This document shows, in pieces, positions 24,880-64,000 of a DNA stretch of 64,000 bases. The stretch lies in assembly GCA_943735955.1 (NCBI GenBank), contig OX030956.1:5602876-5666875 (forward strand). Reading direction: 5' to 3'. Both the position numbers and the translations under genes were made by a program. The stretch comes from Piscicola geometra. Lineage: Eukaryota; Annelida; Clitellata; Hirudinida; Piscicolidae. How positions within the stretch are numbered: position 1 is the stretch's first letter; each line of letters begins with the position of its first letter. The notes below the pieces were generated by a model. It searched no databases. It was given only the letters and a program-made list of their open reading frames with translations, and was not told where the DNA came from.

Positions 24880-25135
24880 TTATTTTATTTGAATACAAAT
24901 TTATTTGAATACGAATATATATGAACTTAAAATTTAAATTAATTTAAGTCTTAAATTAATTTGAATTTAAATGTTTTTAAAATTAAATGTTTTTGAATTT
25001 AAATATTTTTGAATTTAAATTTATTTGAATTAAAATCTATTTAAATTAAAAACTATTTGAATTTAAATTTATTTCATTTAAAATTATTTCATTTAAACTT
25101 TTTCGAATTTAAACTTATTAGGATTTAAAAGATTT
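24880..25135. repeat. Degenerate AT-rich repeat
   Basis: Irregular copies of a 12-16 bp pattern such as TTTGAATTTAAAT. The rest of 24726-25832 is AT-rich with no gene recognised; the SLC25A26 stop lies at 25833. Confidence 0.6.
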
Positions 25136-25832
25136 AAAAAGTCATACAATTCTTACCCATTCATTCTTCTTTATTAGAGAATCTTTAACCTTCTCGACTC
25201 TGAATTTCATTTCTTTTTAGTTTTTTTCTTTTTCTTTACTTTTTCTTTTTTCCCCCCATTTTCGTTTCATTTTTCGGGCAACGATTTCTTCTTTTCTTCT
25301 TCCCAATTTATTGAATAAAACCCGCATCGAATTGTTTTAAAACTACTAGATCTAAACGGGATTTGGTATATTTATACGGAATTCAAATCTGAATGATCGT
25401 TAAACGTTTGAATAACGGATCAAGAATGACGCGTTTGTGAAAAAAACAAAATGAATATTTTTTTGTTTAAATATTTTTTTAATGCAACAAGATCATTAAA
25501 TTTTTCATAAATAAATTGTTTAGATTTTATAATTAAATTTAAAAGTCAAAACATTAAAAAATTATTGAAACCTTTCATGCCAAAGTAAATCAAAAAAGAT
25601 TTTTATTAGTTATTTTAGGTATTCAAAATATAAATTAATGCTTATATAATTAATATATTGAACACAAACATTGTACTTTAAACAGTAACTTTGCGTTTGA
25701 AAAAAAAATTAACTAAGTTTAAAATTTCAACTTTAAATGAAAACTTAAATATTTATATATAAATATTTCCTAAAAATAATTTTTGCTACTATGAGACTTA
25801 TTTTGATCAAAAAAATAGTTGTTAATTTTATT

Positions 25833-28505
25833 TCATAAAACACCTTCATTTGAATGTATTGGTAAATGTGAAAGATGAAAGTACGCTTTGTCGTAGGCTC
25901 CCAGAAAAATGGCACCACCCACTGAAATGAACAAAACCCGAGGAAGACAGCCCCTGAATAGCCTTTAAAGTAATATCATACTTTGTAAATACTTTCAATA
26001 AGAATTAATAGGATGAAAGTCAGAATCAATCATACAAATTAATTACACAAAATTATCTTTCCTATTCTTTTTTATTTGCTCGTTTTTTCAAAAAAATCCA
26101 AGTGCAATTTTATCTTTAAGCGCCAGCTTGGTCAGAGCAGTGACCCACTCTATGAAGAATAAAGACACCTTCTCATGCTGTATTGCCATTCCAAAACATT
26201 GCATTGAAATTCTTTAGTAGAATAAGTTTTGCTTTTTTGCAATGCGGATCAGGATGGTTTGTAGGCCTTCGTCAAACTTGGATTTTACATAATCGGGATT
26301 TTTCATAGTTGGGATGAAGGCACTGATTCATGGTATAGTGTTTTATTCAAGACGTCAGAGGTAACCTCATGATCAAGAGTCTGTCGTTAACTCCCTTGGG
26401 GAGGTCACCCACTTGCCAACCAAGCCAACGTCTGCTTCTCGCCTTTCCTCGCCAGCTCAAATAAGGTACAAAAGTCTTGAGCAGGCTTCTGTTGCGTGCT
26501 TAGCGCTATATAAATAAATATTATTATTATTATTATTATTATTATGCTCACCCTATGAAACCTTTTTCGTTGTAGACGTGTTTCAACGTGAATAAAACGC
26601 TTCCTTTGGAATGTTCACACGATTTCTGAAAAAAAATACAAAACAACTGTGATCACCCTCACTTTCATCACCATCATCATCGTCACCCTCACCATCATCA
26701 CACTCACCATCATCATCACGCTCACTATCATGATAATTAAAATACAAAACAACTGTGATCACCCTCACTTTCATCACCATCATCATTGTCACCTTCATCA
26801 TCATCATCATCACCCTCACTATCATCATCATTATATTATTTTCATAGACCATACTCATACAAATTGATAATGAAATCAAAAGAAACGAGCATAGAGGCAT
26901 ATGCAATGCACCGAACAAGAGAACAAGCAATGGACCAAACGAAAAGAAGAAGAAGATGAAGAAGATGAAGAAGAAGAAGACAAGCAGACCTCTGCCAGCA
27001 TGATCCTCGTCTTGGCTACATCGATGGGCGTGGTGAGGAAAGCAGCTGATCCGCCTGCGTTGGTGATCATCATTATCATGACCGTCGCTAGGAAAATTTG
27101 CCGCTTTTTTTTATTTTTCAGCCCAAAATATTTCAAATAAAAAGATTGGATATAATTGGCTATGGTAGGCCATACATTAATTTATATTTTTGGTTTCATA
27201 TGGTGCACGAAGTCACCTGCAATGCAACCACACACAGCAGACTGCCACGGGAGCAATGGCGTGCCTTGATAACTCGCCCAGCTCGTCTGTGTATTTCATT
27301 AAATATCATATATATATAAATAAAATAAAAATAATAAATACAGAAATAATAATATTATTAATAATAGAAACTATTAAAATAATTCTTAAAATTATTATTA
27401 TTATTATTATTGTTCTTATCATAATCATGATTCCTGGTTGAGACCTCCCCCCTACACACCTTCATGTGCTCCCACATGGGGTACTGCAGGATGGCGAAGG
27501 GCACTTCTCGCAAGAGGGTGCTGTTGAAGCCTCTGTAAAAGCCCCTCAGTCCCTGGAGATAAGGACATCGGTTGAGATCAGCGTATGTATGCTTATAGCC
27601 ATTTTCAATAGACTAAGAAATTCATGAAATTCGTGAATATCTATTTAAATTAAATATATTTAAATACTTGGAAGCTGTGAAAATAACATTTCAAATATTT
27701 AAATTTAAAAAACTCAATTGAAAGGCCATGTCTCCTTCCAAAACAACCCCTCTCTTACCCACCCCCCCATTAAAATCCCCTCTCTCACCTCATTTCGGTA
27801 GGTGTCGAGGCATATGGTGACAGGGGTTTTACTCCTCGAGACCATTCTCCTCTGCTTCACCACCTCCGTAGGCACCCTCAGAATGCATGCAACCTTATTG
27901 GAGTGTGATGATGTAATGTGAAAGACAATGTAGATCTTTTGAAAATTAAATTTAAATTTTCTAAATATGAGATTAAAATATTTTGAAACGTAAAACGATA
28001 CAGAAATCTTTTATGAATTAATCAGGGATACATAGTAATAATAATAATTAAAATTATTATTATTATAACAACAACAATAATAATATAATTATAAAGAATG
28101 ACACATGGTAGCAAAGAAGTGCTCCTTACAGTTTCTCCGATGCAAGCAGACACAACGTTGGAGGGCACACTGGGCAGTTTGAGTTGGTTGCAATACTGCT
28201 TGCTGAAGGAGTACGAGCTGAAAAAGAGGGCAGCTGGGAAATGATGCATAAACTTTTAAATAATAAACAAAGTTTCAAATTATAAATAATTTAAATACTT
28301 TAATATTTTAAGCAAATATTTAATTATTTAAAGTATAAAGGCAATGACCTCCAGGAGCTGAAGTGAGAAGAACAGGCGTGATGCCCTTGTAGATGTTCTT
28401 GAATCCACCAGCACCTTTGAAGCCCTGTTGAGACTGCAGTCGAGTCTTGATGGCGTCCAGAGGAAAGAGCACTGTGTCAACACACAAGCCTGCAATCCCC
28501 CCTGC
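25833..28505 (-). CDS. SLC25A26: Mitochondrial S-adenosylmethionine carrier (8 exons seen)
   Basis: Inner-membrane carrier exchanging cytosolic S-adenosylmethionine for S-adenosylhomocysteine, feeding mitochondrial methylation. Exons: 28505-28349, 28233-28130, 27893-27789, 27552-27460, 27286-27217, 27054-26990, 26625-26552, 25962-25833; phases match and give 265 residues (human 274). The three carrier-family signatures are present: FPLDAIKTRLQSQQGFKGAG, RVPTEVVKQRRM and TTPIDVAKTRIML. AGGIAGLCVDTVLF, LPWQSAVCGCIAGGSAAFL and SVGGAIFLGAYDK agree with this subfamily rather than other SLC25 carriers. The first exon, encoding about ten residues before AGGIAG, was not found; it should lie between 28506 and 29170, shared with the divergent NUBPL promoter. 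A SINE occupies the last intron. Confidence 0.9.
26340..26545 (+). mobile_element. SINE copy with ATT-repeat tail
   Basis: The tail GTTGCGTGCTTAGCGC then TATATAAATAAATATT and (ATT)n matches the 3' end of the SINE at 17079-17281. The 5' part lacks a clear box A/B, so it is truncated or belongs to a related family. It sits in the last SLC25A26 intron, ending about 7 bp from exon 26625-26552. Confidence 0.6.
26635..26850. repeat. Tandem duplication of about 106 bp
   Basis: AATACAAAACAACTGTGATC followed by ACCCTCACTTTCATCACC occurs at 26635 and again at about 26741, each followed by CAT/CAC triplets. It lies in an SLC25A26 intron beside the acceptor of exon 26625-26552. Confidence 0.85.
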
Positions 28506-29170
28506 CTGATAATTTGGAAAAATATAAATAATTTACATTTTTATTTATTTGGATAAATGTGTTACATAGTAAATTTATTGAAAGATTAACTTAAATTGGT
28601 GAGTTGATAGCTAATAAGTTATAATGATAGGATAATATAAAAAACATGTACTATTAGAGAAGATTTGAAATTGACATCAGTTGCTTTCATTTTGAATAGA
28701 CTTTAGTTGAACGGTCTAATACTTATAAATATTATTTATTTAATTATTTTATAATTATTATCATTATGACCTTTCACACTGAAATGTGGCTATGAAAAAG
28801 TATGCACAAAATAAATGATTATTGAAAAAAGAATAAAATAAAAATTCTTGGGTCCAACTGGTTTATTTTATGAATTTTTAACTAAAGAGAAATAAATTCG
28901 AGCGTGAACATTTAAATTTTAAAAGTAAATTTTTGTTTTGAGTGTTGAAAAACGGACTTAGTTAATAACCTTCAAGGTGTATGAAATAGTATGCAAAGAT
29001 CGGTTTCTATAAACTAATTCAAGTTTTTCGAAAACATGGGTTAGTGCATATGATTATTTTCACTATATTTTCTATTAATTTGTAGAAATAATGTTTCAAA
29101 AATCCATCATTGAATGCACATAATGATTGTGTCATAATCTCAATCACCAGTTCTCTTGAGGAAATTAAAG
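28506..29170. promoter_or_regulatory. Divergent promoter region between SLC25A26 and NUBPL
   Basis: Each gene's visible exons point away from this interval of about 665 bp, and each still lacks its N-terminal exon. It is AT-rich; no first exon for either gene could be chosen with confidence. Promoter role is inferred from gene orientation. Confidence 0.45.
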
Positions 29171-32810
<3,640 letters not shown>

Positions 32811-33177
32811 TTATTTTTGTCACAAATATCTATTGACACTTTCACGATGAGTTTTTCAACTTTGGGTTTATTCAAAGCAGTGAAAGTTAGTACCAAACGC
32901 AATAAGGTTATGGAAGATTTATTTATTTATTTCATTCAAAAATATTGACTAATATCAAGCATATTACATTAAATCATATAAAACGCCACATTTGTTAGGA
33001 AATTTTTTAATGCGAAGTTAACAAAACGATTTATGTACAAGTGTTTTTCAGTCTCATGAAAAATAAATTCTATGATACAAACATCATCTATACAGCCTTC
33101 AGAACGCGTTGTGTTCTTGCTAGCGTTTCGAAGGTATATTTCAGTTGAAACATCCTTGCTAGCCGCCACTCAGTACG
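32811..33177. other. AT-rich intergenic stretch
   Basis: Nothing recognised between the NUBPL 3' region and the end of the HTH gene. The short frame over 32969-33169 has no family resemblance. Confidence 0.4.
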
Positions 33178-34020
33178 TTAGAAATTCGGCAGACTTTGAA
33201 GAGAAATGTCGGGATTTTCGTCATTTTGGTCGTCACAACCATCTTGCGATTTTGGTCGTATTAATTCAAAAATATCGTCTTTTTCAGGTTTGTTGGACGT
33301 CTTTGCTTTCAATACGAGACCATGTCTTTTCATGAATTTGAGGGCCCAGTTGCGGCTTGCTTTGAACGTCGGATTTTCAGGCGATATTAAATCTCGCGCA
33401 TGATTACAAAGATCAGGGATTGTGACGGTATGATGGAGCTCCTTCTGCTGTAAGACGTATAAAATCAACTGATCTTCGAAGGTGCTGTCGTAGGATAAGG
33501 GGCGGCCTGACCTCGTGAGGTGACCCTTGTTGTTCAACTCGTTCTCGAAGTTTATGTTCTTCCAACTGGAAAGTGTCGATTTGGGAATCTTGAAGTGTCG
33601 ACTTGTATTCCTCACGCCATGCGTCTCTGCATAACTCAATACATCTTTTTTTTCTTGCAATGAGTACGTCTTGTAATGACCCCGATGTGATGGGGTGCAT
33701 CTGCTTATTTCAATGTTGAGGTTTTGCCTTGGACGGTTTTTCACCACAGAATCTGACTTCAAACTTTCGGAATCATCACTCAGTGGTAGTATATGCAACA
33801 CGGTACTGTCCAGATCACTTTTGGAATCCTCCAAGTTTGTAGAATCTTCAATGATGCCTGAATCCAACATTGCACGCTTGAAATCAGAAGAAGAAATACC
33901 TTCTGATATTTTCTTTGGTCGGCCCACTTTCCTCTTTGGCCTGGAGCTGGGCAGAGGCTCTATCTTGATAACCTGCGGCAAAGCCTCCTCAGAGGTTGAT
34001 AAATTATTTTCCATAATCAT
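33178..34020 (-). CDS. AT-hook and CENP-B/pogo-type HTH protein, single exon, 280 residues
   Basis: Intact single-exon frame. An AT-hook core (KRKVGRPKK, about residues 29-37) is followed by an acidic/Ser-rich stretch. Then comes a first helix-turn-helix of the CENP-B N-terminal/pipsqueak kind, KTYSLQEKKDVLSYAETHGV plus TSRHFKIPKSTLSSWK (about 117-155), and a second HTH of the CENP-B/Tigger kind, VTIPDLCNHARDLISPEN plus FKASRNWALKFMKRHGL (about 200-240). Those domains bind DNA in pogo/Tigger transposases, centromere protein B and JRK-type host proteins. The DDE catalytic domain is absent, so the product could bind DNA but not transpose. It could be a domesticated transposase fragment, or a truncated copy that is still open. 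It lies between the 3' ends of NUBPL and HDAC3; no terminal repeats were seen. Function unknown. Confidence 0.75.
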   Translation of the reverse strand: MIMENNLSTSEEALPQVIKIEPLPSSRPKRKVGRPKKISEGISSSDFKRAMLDSGIIEDSTNLEDSKSDLDSTVLHILPLSDDSESLKSDSVVKNRPRQNLNIEISRCTPSHRGHYKTYSLQEKKDVLSYAETHGVRNTSRHFKIPKSTLSSWKNINFENELNNKGHLTRSGRPLSYDSTFEDQLILYVLQQKELHHTVTIPDLCNHARDLISPENPTFKASRNWALKFMKRHGLVLKAKTSNKPEKDDIFELIRPKSQDGCDDQNDENPDISLQSLPNF

Positions 34021-34673
34021 AAACTACTCGTGCACGTAAACAATTATATTAATTAAATTTTTTAACGGTTTAATGTAACAAGGTGATAATTTATACATAG
34101 AATAATTAACGAAAAGTTAATTTTTTCTATGCAACTTTTTTTTATAGAATATCTCATAATTTTCGGACATAAGTATTTTTTATAAATATTTTTGTCAAAT
34201 TTTCAAATGAAAAAACTTACTTTGTGTCATTTTTTTAAATACATTTTAACAAACATTATACACATTAATATAACTCATAGATTTTATACCTCAAACCCTT
34301 CTTTGGCATTCACTGACATTTGAACATACCTTGTACAGGCCGAAGAATTTAAGAGACTATCTTCAAAGATCTCTAAAAAACTGTTCGACACATGATTCTT
34401 TCAATCATTATGTTAAACATTTGTAATGCCTACTATTAAACCATTTAAGACGTCTAATCGTAACAATTTGTAAAGATTTCTGTCATTTTAAATCTAAATA
34501 ATAAATTAATTACGATATAGATTTTAAAAAAATAACGCACACAAATACGCATCCACGATACAAAAATGTATTCATGAAACTAAGAATATAAAGGCTTTGA
34601 TGAGAATAAAAAAACACATAGCCACAAGACAATTTGATATTTCTATCGAAGCACCCCGAGTAGACGAATGCTG
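34021..34673. other. AT-rich stretch upstream of the HTH gene
   Basis: No coding sequence recognised; probably the HTH gene promoter side and the region beyond the HDAC3 3' end. Confidence 0.4.
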
Positions 34674-34790
34674 TACAGTGGTAAGTAATATACACTACTG
34701 TACAGACAAGTACAGTGGTAAGTAATATACACTACTGTACAGACAAGAACAGTGGTGAGTAATGTACACTACAGTACACAAGTACAGAGA
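34674..34790. repeat. Three copies of a ~38-bp repeat at the HDAC3 3' end
   Basis: TACACTACTGTACAGACAAG and ACAGTGGTAAGTAATA recur three times with small changes. Within each unit GTACAGTGGT-like and ACTACTGTAC-like segments are partly inverted, so each could fold. It starts about 8 bp past the HDAC3 stop codon and would be in its 3' UTR. Confidence 0.85.
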
Positions 34791-34797
34791 TGTACTC

Positions 34798-50717
<15,920 letters not shown>

Positions 50718-51361
50718 TATCTATTGAGATTAGTGATAAATACAATATTTATTTAAAATAAATACAGAAAATGTATTGCGATAATATAATAAAAACATAA
50801 GTCTAAAATACAACTCTTTAATATTACTGAGTAAACATTTACACAAAATGTTTTATTAGGTTGAAAACATTTTTTAATGCTATTAATAATTAATTAACAA
50901 ATATTATTAATTATTATATAAACCTCAAAAGTTTGAAAATTTTTATAATTAATTTAAAAAAATTATTATTTTTTAAATTAATTAATTTTTATGTTTTATG
51001 AACATTTCAAATATTTAAAATTGTAAACAAATTTATAAATCTCTTTTAAAAAAAATCCATTAAAATTACCCGGGAACTACCATTTTAAGCTTAAATTTTA
51101 CTTAATATCGATTCAAATAGCTTTTTAATAACCTTATAACTCTGTTGATCTAATAAGTAAGTATATTAATTTGTATAATTTATAATTTGTTTTCATTTTT
51201 TGATAAGATTAGTTTATGTACTTTTAAACTGAAAAATTGAAAAAAAAGTCTATTTCAAGTATATTTATCCAGGATTCTCCAAAATCCAATTTTTACAACT
51301 CACCATAATTCATCCAAATGCTTTAAACCCTTTTCTTAATTTCAATTTATTTTTGTTTCAG
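50718..51361. promoter_or_regulatory. Divergent promoter region between HDAC3 and NCAPH
   Basis: About 640 bp of AT-rich sequence between the HDAC3 start codon and the first recognised NCAPH exon. No ATG here opens a frame of useful length on the + strand, so any NCAPH first exon in it is probably non-coding or ends in the A of a split ATG. Confidence 0.5.
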
Positions 51362-61815
<10,454 letters not shown>

Positions 61816-62934
61816 AATTGTATATTCGAATTCTTGCCTTATGTTTATAAAGATTTTTATTATTTCATAATTAAGGGTTTTTATTTAAAAGTAAATAATT
61901 TAATCGTCTTTTTGAATTGTTTAGAATGTTATTTTTGGTTTGTGTCGAGTTTGTGGACATTTGCCATAGTATACTGTTTTTTACTATGAAGTTACTCAAA
62001 ATAGCATTAGTATTGTTCAACTAAATGGTTGTTAAAGATAATTTATTTTAGTTTTTGAACGCGATTCTTGTATTTTGAATCGTTCAAACGTACTCCCATA
62101 TGTATATTTAATTTTGGAGTGGACGGTTCCATTTATAAAAAATGTATACTATTAAAAGTATAGCAAATCATTTCAAGATTTTGATAAAAAGAAAAGGTTC
62201 TTCGCCATAAATATTTATCAATGAATATTTAAGTCGAAAGTTTAATTGAAAGCCGTGCACTGGCTCTCAAGGGATGAAAGGTTTTCTCTGGTAATTGTAA
62301 AGGTCCCTTCGACTCACTTTAAAGTCACGGGTTTTATTTCTTTTTATTATTTTTATTAAAACAGTGACATTTTTTGTGAAACCAGAATTCTGAAGCGAAG
62401 TCCTTTCCTGCGTTATGTCATTCGTTGATCAGAAGCCTGAGAAAAGTTCAAGACAGGCGCATATAAATGAAGCTAGAGGGTGAAGAGATGCTTTTTTAGA
62501 GGGTAGCTAAAGAGAATCTTAACGTGACTATTATTTTAAAACTATTTTCACTTATTTTGGTGGATCTTCTCTGGAAGTGTTAGTCCTACGACCTTTCGGC
62601 GGCGCAGATGTTCTGGAGTGAGTTTTACGTGAATTTATATAATTTATTACATAAATCTCGTGACCGTGATCAAAGGCATCTCTTTTAGTTGTGTAACACT
62701 ATAACTTGTTCAGTTTCTACAATTGAATATACAATGTTATTCATGTAATATTTTAAACCATTTTAAGGTTAAAGAACTAGTTTTACAAGTCATCTTCAAT
62801 TCCTAATGTTTGAAAAGAAATAAAATGAGATAATTGATTTATAAACATTTTTATCAAAACAATTTAGAAAATAGAAAACTTTAGTTTTTCTTGTACATAT
62901 TGAAAAATTATTTAAACTATCGCGAACCTTCAAT
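61816..62934. other. Downstream of NCAPH, no gene recognised
   Basis: AT-rich. A short CG-bearing patch at 62590-62630 reads CGGCGGCGCAG ATGTTCTGGA then GTGAGT, which could be an ATG-bearing first exon with a good donor, but nothing downstream in the window supports it. Confidence 0.35.
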
Positions 62935-63055
62935 CAATCAATCAATCAATCAATCACTAATGGTTTGTATAGCGCCCTTTACTAAGTGAACAAAGGCGCT
63001 CTTCAAATAAATTTGTTAAATAAAACGGTTTTTAGACCATTACCAATATATGTAT
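62935..63055 (-). mobile_element. Retroelement 3'-end fragment with (TCAA)n tail
   Basis: TCAATCAATCAA repeats, then TTTGTATAGCGCCCTTTACT and CAAAGGCGCTCTTC, then TTTGTTAAATAAAACGG. It is related to the fragments at 30350 and 52235: same order of tail, hairpin and the segment equivalent to TTTAACAAATTCATT. Hairpin arms are at 62971-62980 and 62992-63000. Confidence 0.65.
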
Positions 63056-63253
63056 ATATATAAATTAAAAAATATATATATATAAACACACGATCAACCT
63101 CAATAATCCAACCTCACCCACCCCACCATGACAATCACCGCCAAAAAATCACTATCACCATAAATAAAAAATTCTTTCATCACCACAATACCAACACTCA
63201 TACCACAGCACAATCATTACCACATCATCCTCAAAACACAATCATCATTCTTC

Positions 63254-63394
63254 TCAATTTTCTGTCTTGCCACTGGTGCCGAGGCTGCGAAAGAGGGTGA
63301 AGGAGAAGTCTTTGCCAACGCTGGTACTGCTGCTGCTATGGAAAGCTTTCTCCTTTATCCTTTCTCCTTTAGCGCTTTGATTCCCTGCGGCCAT
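63254..63394 (-). CDS. Small open frame of 46 residues, doubtful
   Basis: ATG GCC GCA GGG opens a 46-codon frame (MAAGNQSAKGERIKEKAF at the start, Ser-rich middle) in one of the few GC-rich patches of the right end. It resembles no family I know. Two copies of CTGCGGCCAT lie at its start. It could be a first exon, a small gene or chance; no splice donor in frame was seen. Confidence 0.2.
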   Translation of the reverse strand: MAAGNQSAKGERIKEKAFHSSSSTSVGKDFSFTLFRSLGTSGKTEN

Positions 63395-63547
63395 CTTGGT
63401 CTGCTGCGGCCATTCTCGACAGATTCAAAACAACCAACATTTGAACTAAAAACATTCTAATTAATTAAATTTAATTTTTATTTAGACTTTAGATTCTAAA
63501 ATTTTAATATATTATACCCAAAACCGTTTATTCCACAAATTTATTTG

Positions 63548-63572
63548 AGCGGCTGCCAAAATGGCAGCCGCT
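63548..63572. other. Perfect 11-bp inverted repeat with 3-bp loop
   Basis: AGCGGCTGCCA, then AAA, then TGGCAGCCGCT: a GC-rich perfect hairpin alone in AT-rich DNA. It could be a structured element or a transposon end; nothing around it decides. Confidence 0.7.
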
Positions 63573-64000
63573 AACCAAAGATGTTCAGTTTATCTTCTCC
63601 TTACAGTGCCTTTTCTTTCTTTCAAAAATAGTACTTTAAAATACTTTTACAAAATTTATAGCTATAATTTTTATTTCAAGACAAATCTAACTCCCCAGAT
63701 GTCAGCGTGATAAATTATCGTTAAATTCCAATATATCCGCACGCTTTTAAATGAATGTTTTTGCAAATATACGAAAATTCAAACATTTACAAAAAAATTC
63801 AAAATATCTAAATTGATATATATTAAAGCTCTTCGTTCATTAGTCTTTCTATTCGTGGTCAAATTAAACTCTCATAATACTGTTGAAATTCAGACTCGAG
63901 GGTTATTATTGTTTGCCATTATTACCACGATGGAAATTCTCGTCTTTTAAGTCCGAACTAAAAACCCATAAAACAGTTATTTGTTCAAAATGATGGTGTC

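Overview
The window is animal nuclear DNA: split genes with GT-AG introns, GC-richer exons in AT-rich surroundings, very abundant micro- and minisatellites, non-LTR retrotransposons, tRNA-derived SINEs and hAT-type DNA transposons. Protein similarity and gene structure fit a non-vertebrate bilaterian, perhaps a spiralian (annelid or mollusc); that placement is inferred from general resemblance only. All gene models were joined by hand from reading-frame, splice-site and phase consistency.

Layout. 1-847: G/T-rich minisatellite, probably intronic. 848-3648 (+): C-terminal half of gamma-tubulin complex component 3. 3847-6781 (-): UPF3, the nonsense-mediated decay factor, rebuilt from 11 exons. 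7077-7434 (+): NDUFA1, a complex I subunit, head-to-head with UPF3 across about 295 bp. 7623-11056 (-): RELCH, almost intronless. 11531-14592 (-): SEC13. 15609-16272 (-): ARL4-type GTPase. 17079-17281: tRNA-derived SINE. 17666-21703: a full-length RTE-like retrotransposon with an open 1071-codon frame and a 12-bp target duplication, inserted beside hAT transposase debris. 23480-24725: compound (AGT)n array. 25833-28505 (-): SLC25A26. 29171-32810 (+): NUBPL. 33178-34020 (-): orphan protein with AT-hook and CENP-B-type HTH. 34798-50717 (-): HDAC3 in 14 exons, with one intron carrying about 9.4 kb of a 31-bp satellite. 51362-61815 (+): condensin subunit NCAPH in at least 18 exons, with a hAT element nested inside another in its last intron. 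61816-64000: no convincing gene.

Functionally, three genes serve mitochondria (NDUFA1, NUBPL, SLC25A26), two act on chromosomes and chromatin (HDAC3, NCAPH), and the rest cover microtubule nucleation, mRNA surveillance, COPII/nuclear pore and endosomal traffic. Three divergent pairs (UPF3/NDUFA1, SLC25A26/NUBPL, HDAC3/NCAPH) probably share promoter regions. The most notable observations are the UPF3-NDUFA1 pairing, the HDAC3 intronic satellite with higher-order duplications, introns with G-rich 5' ends and C-rich 3' ends, nested transposons with perfect target duplications, and a hairpin-plus-microsatellite 3' tail shared by several retroelement copies.
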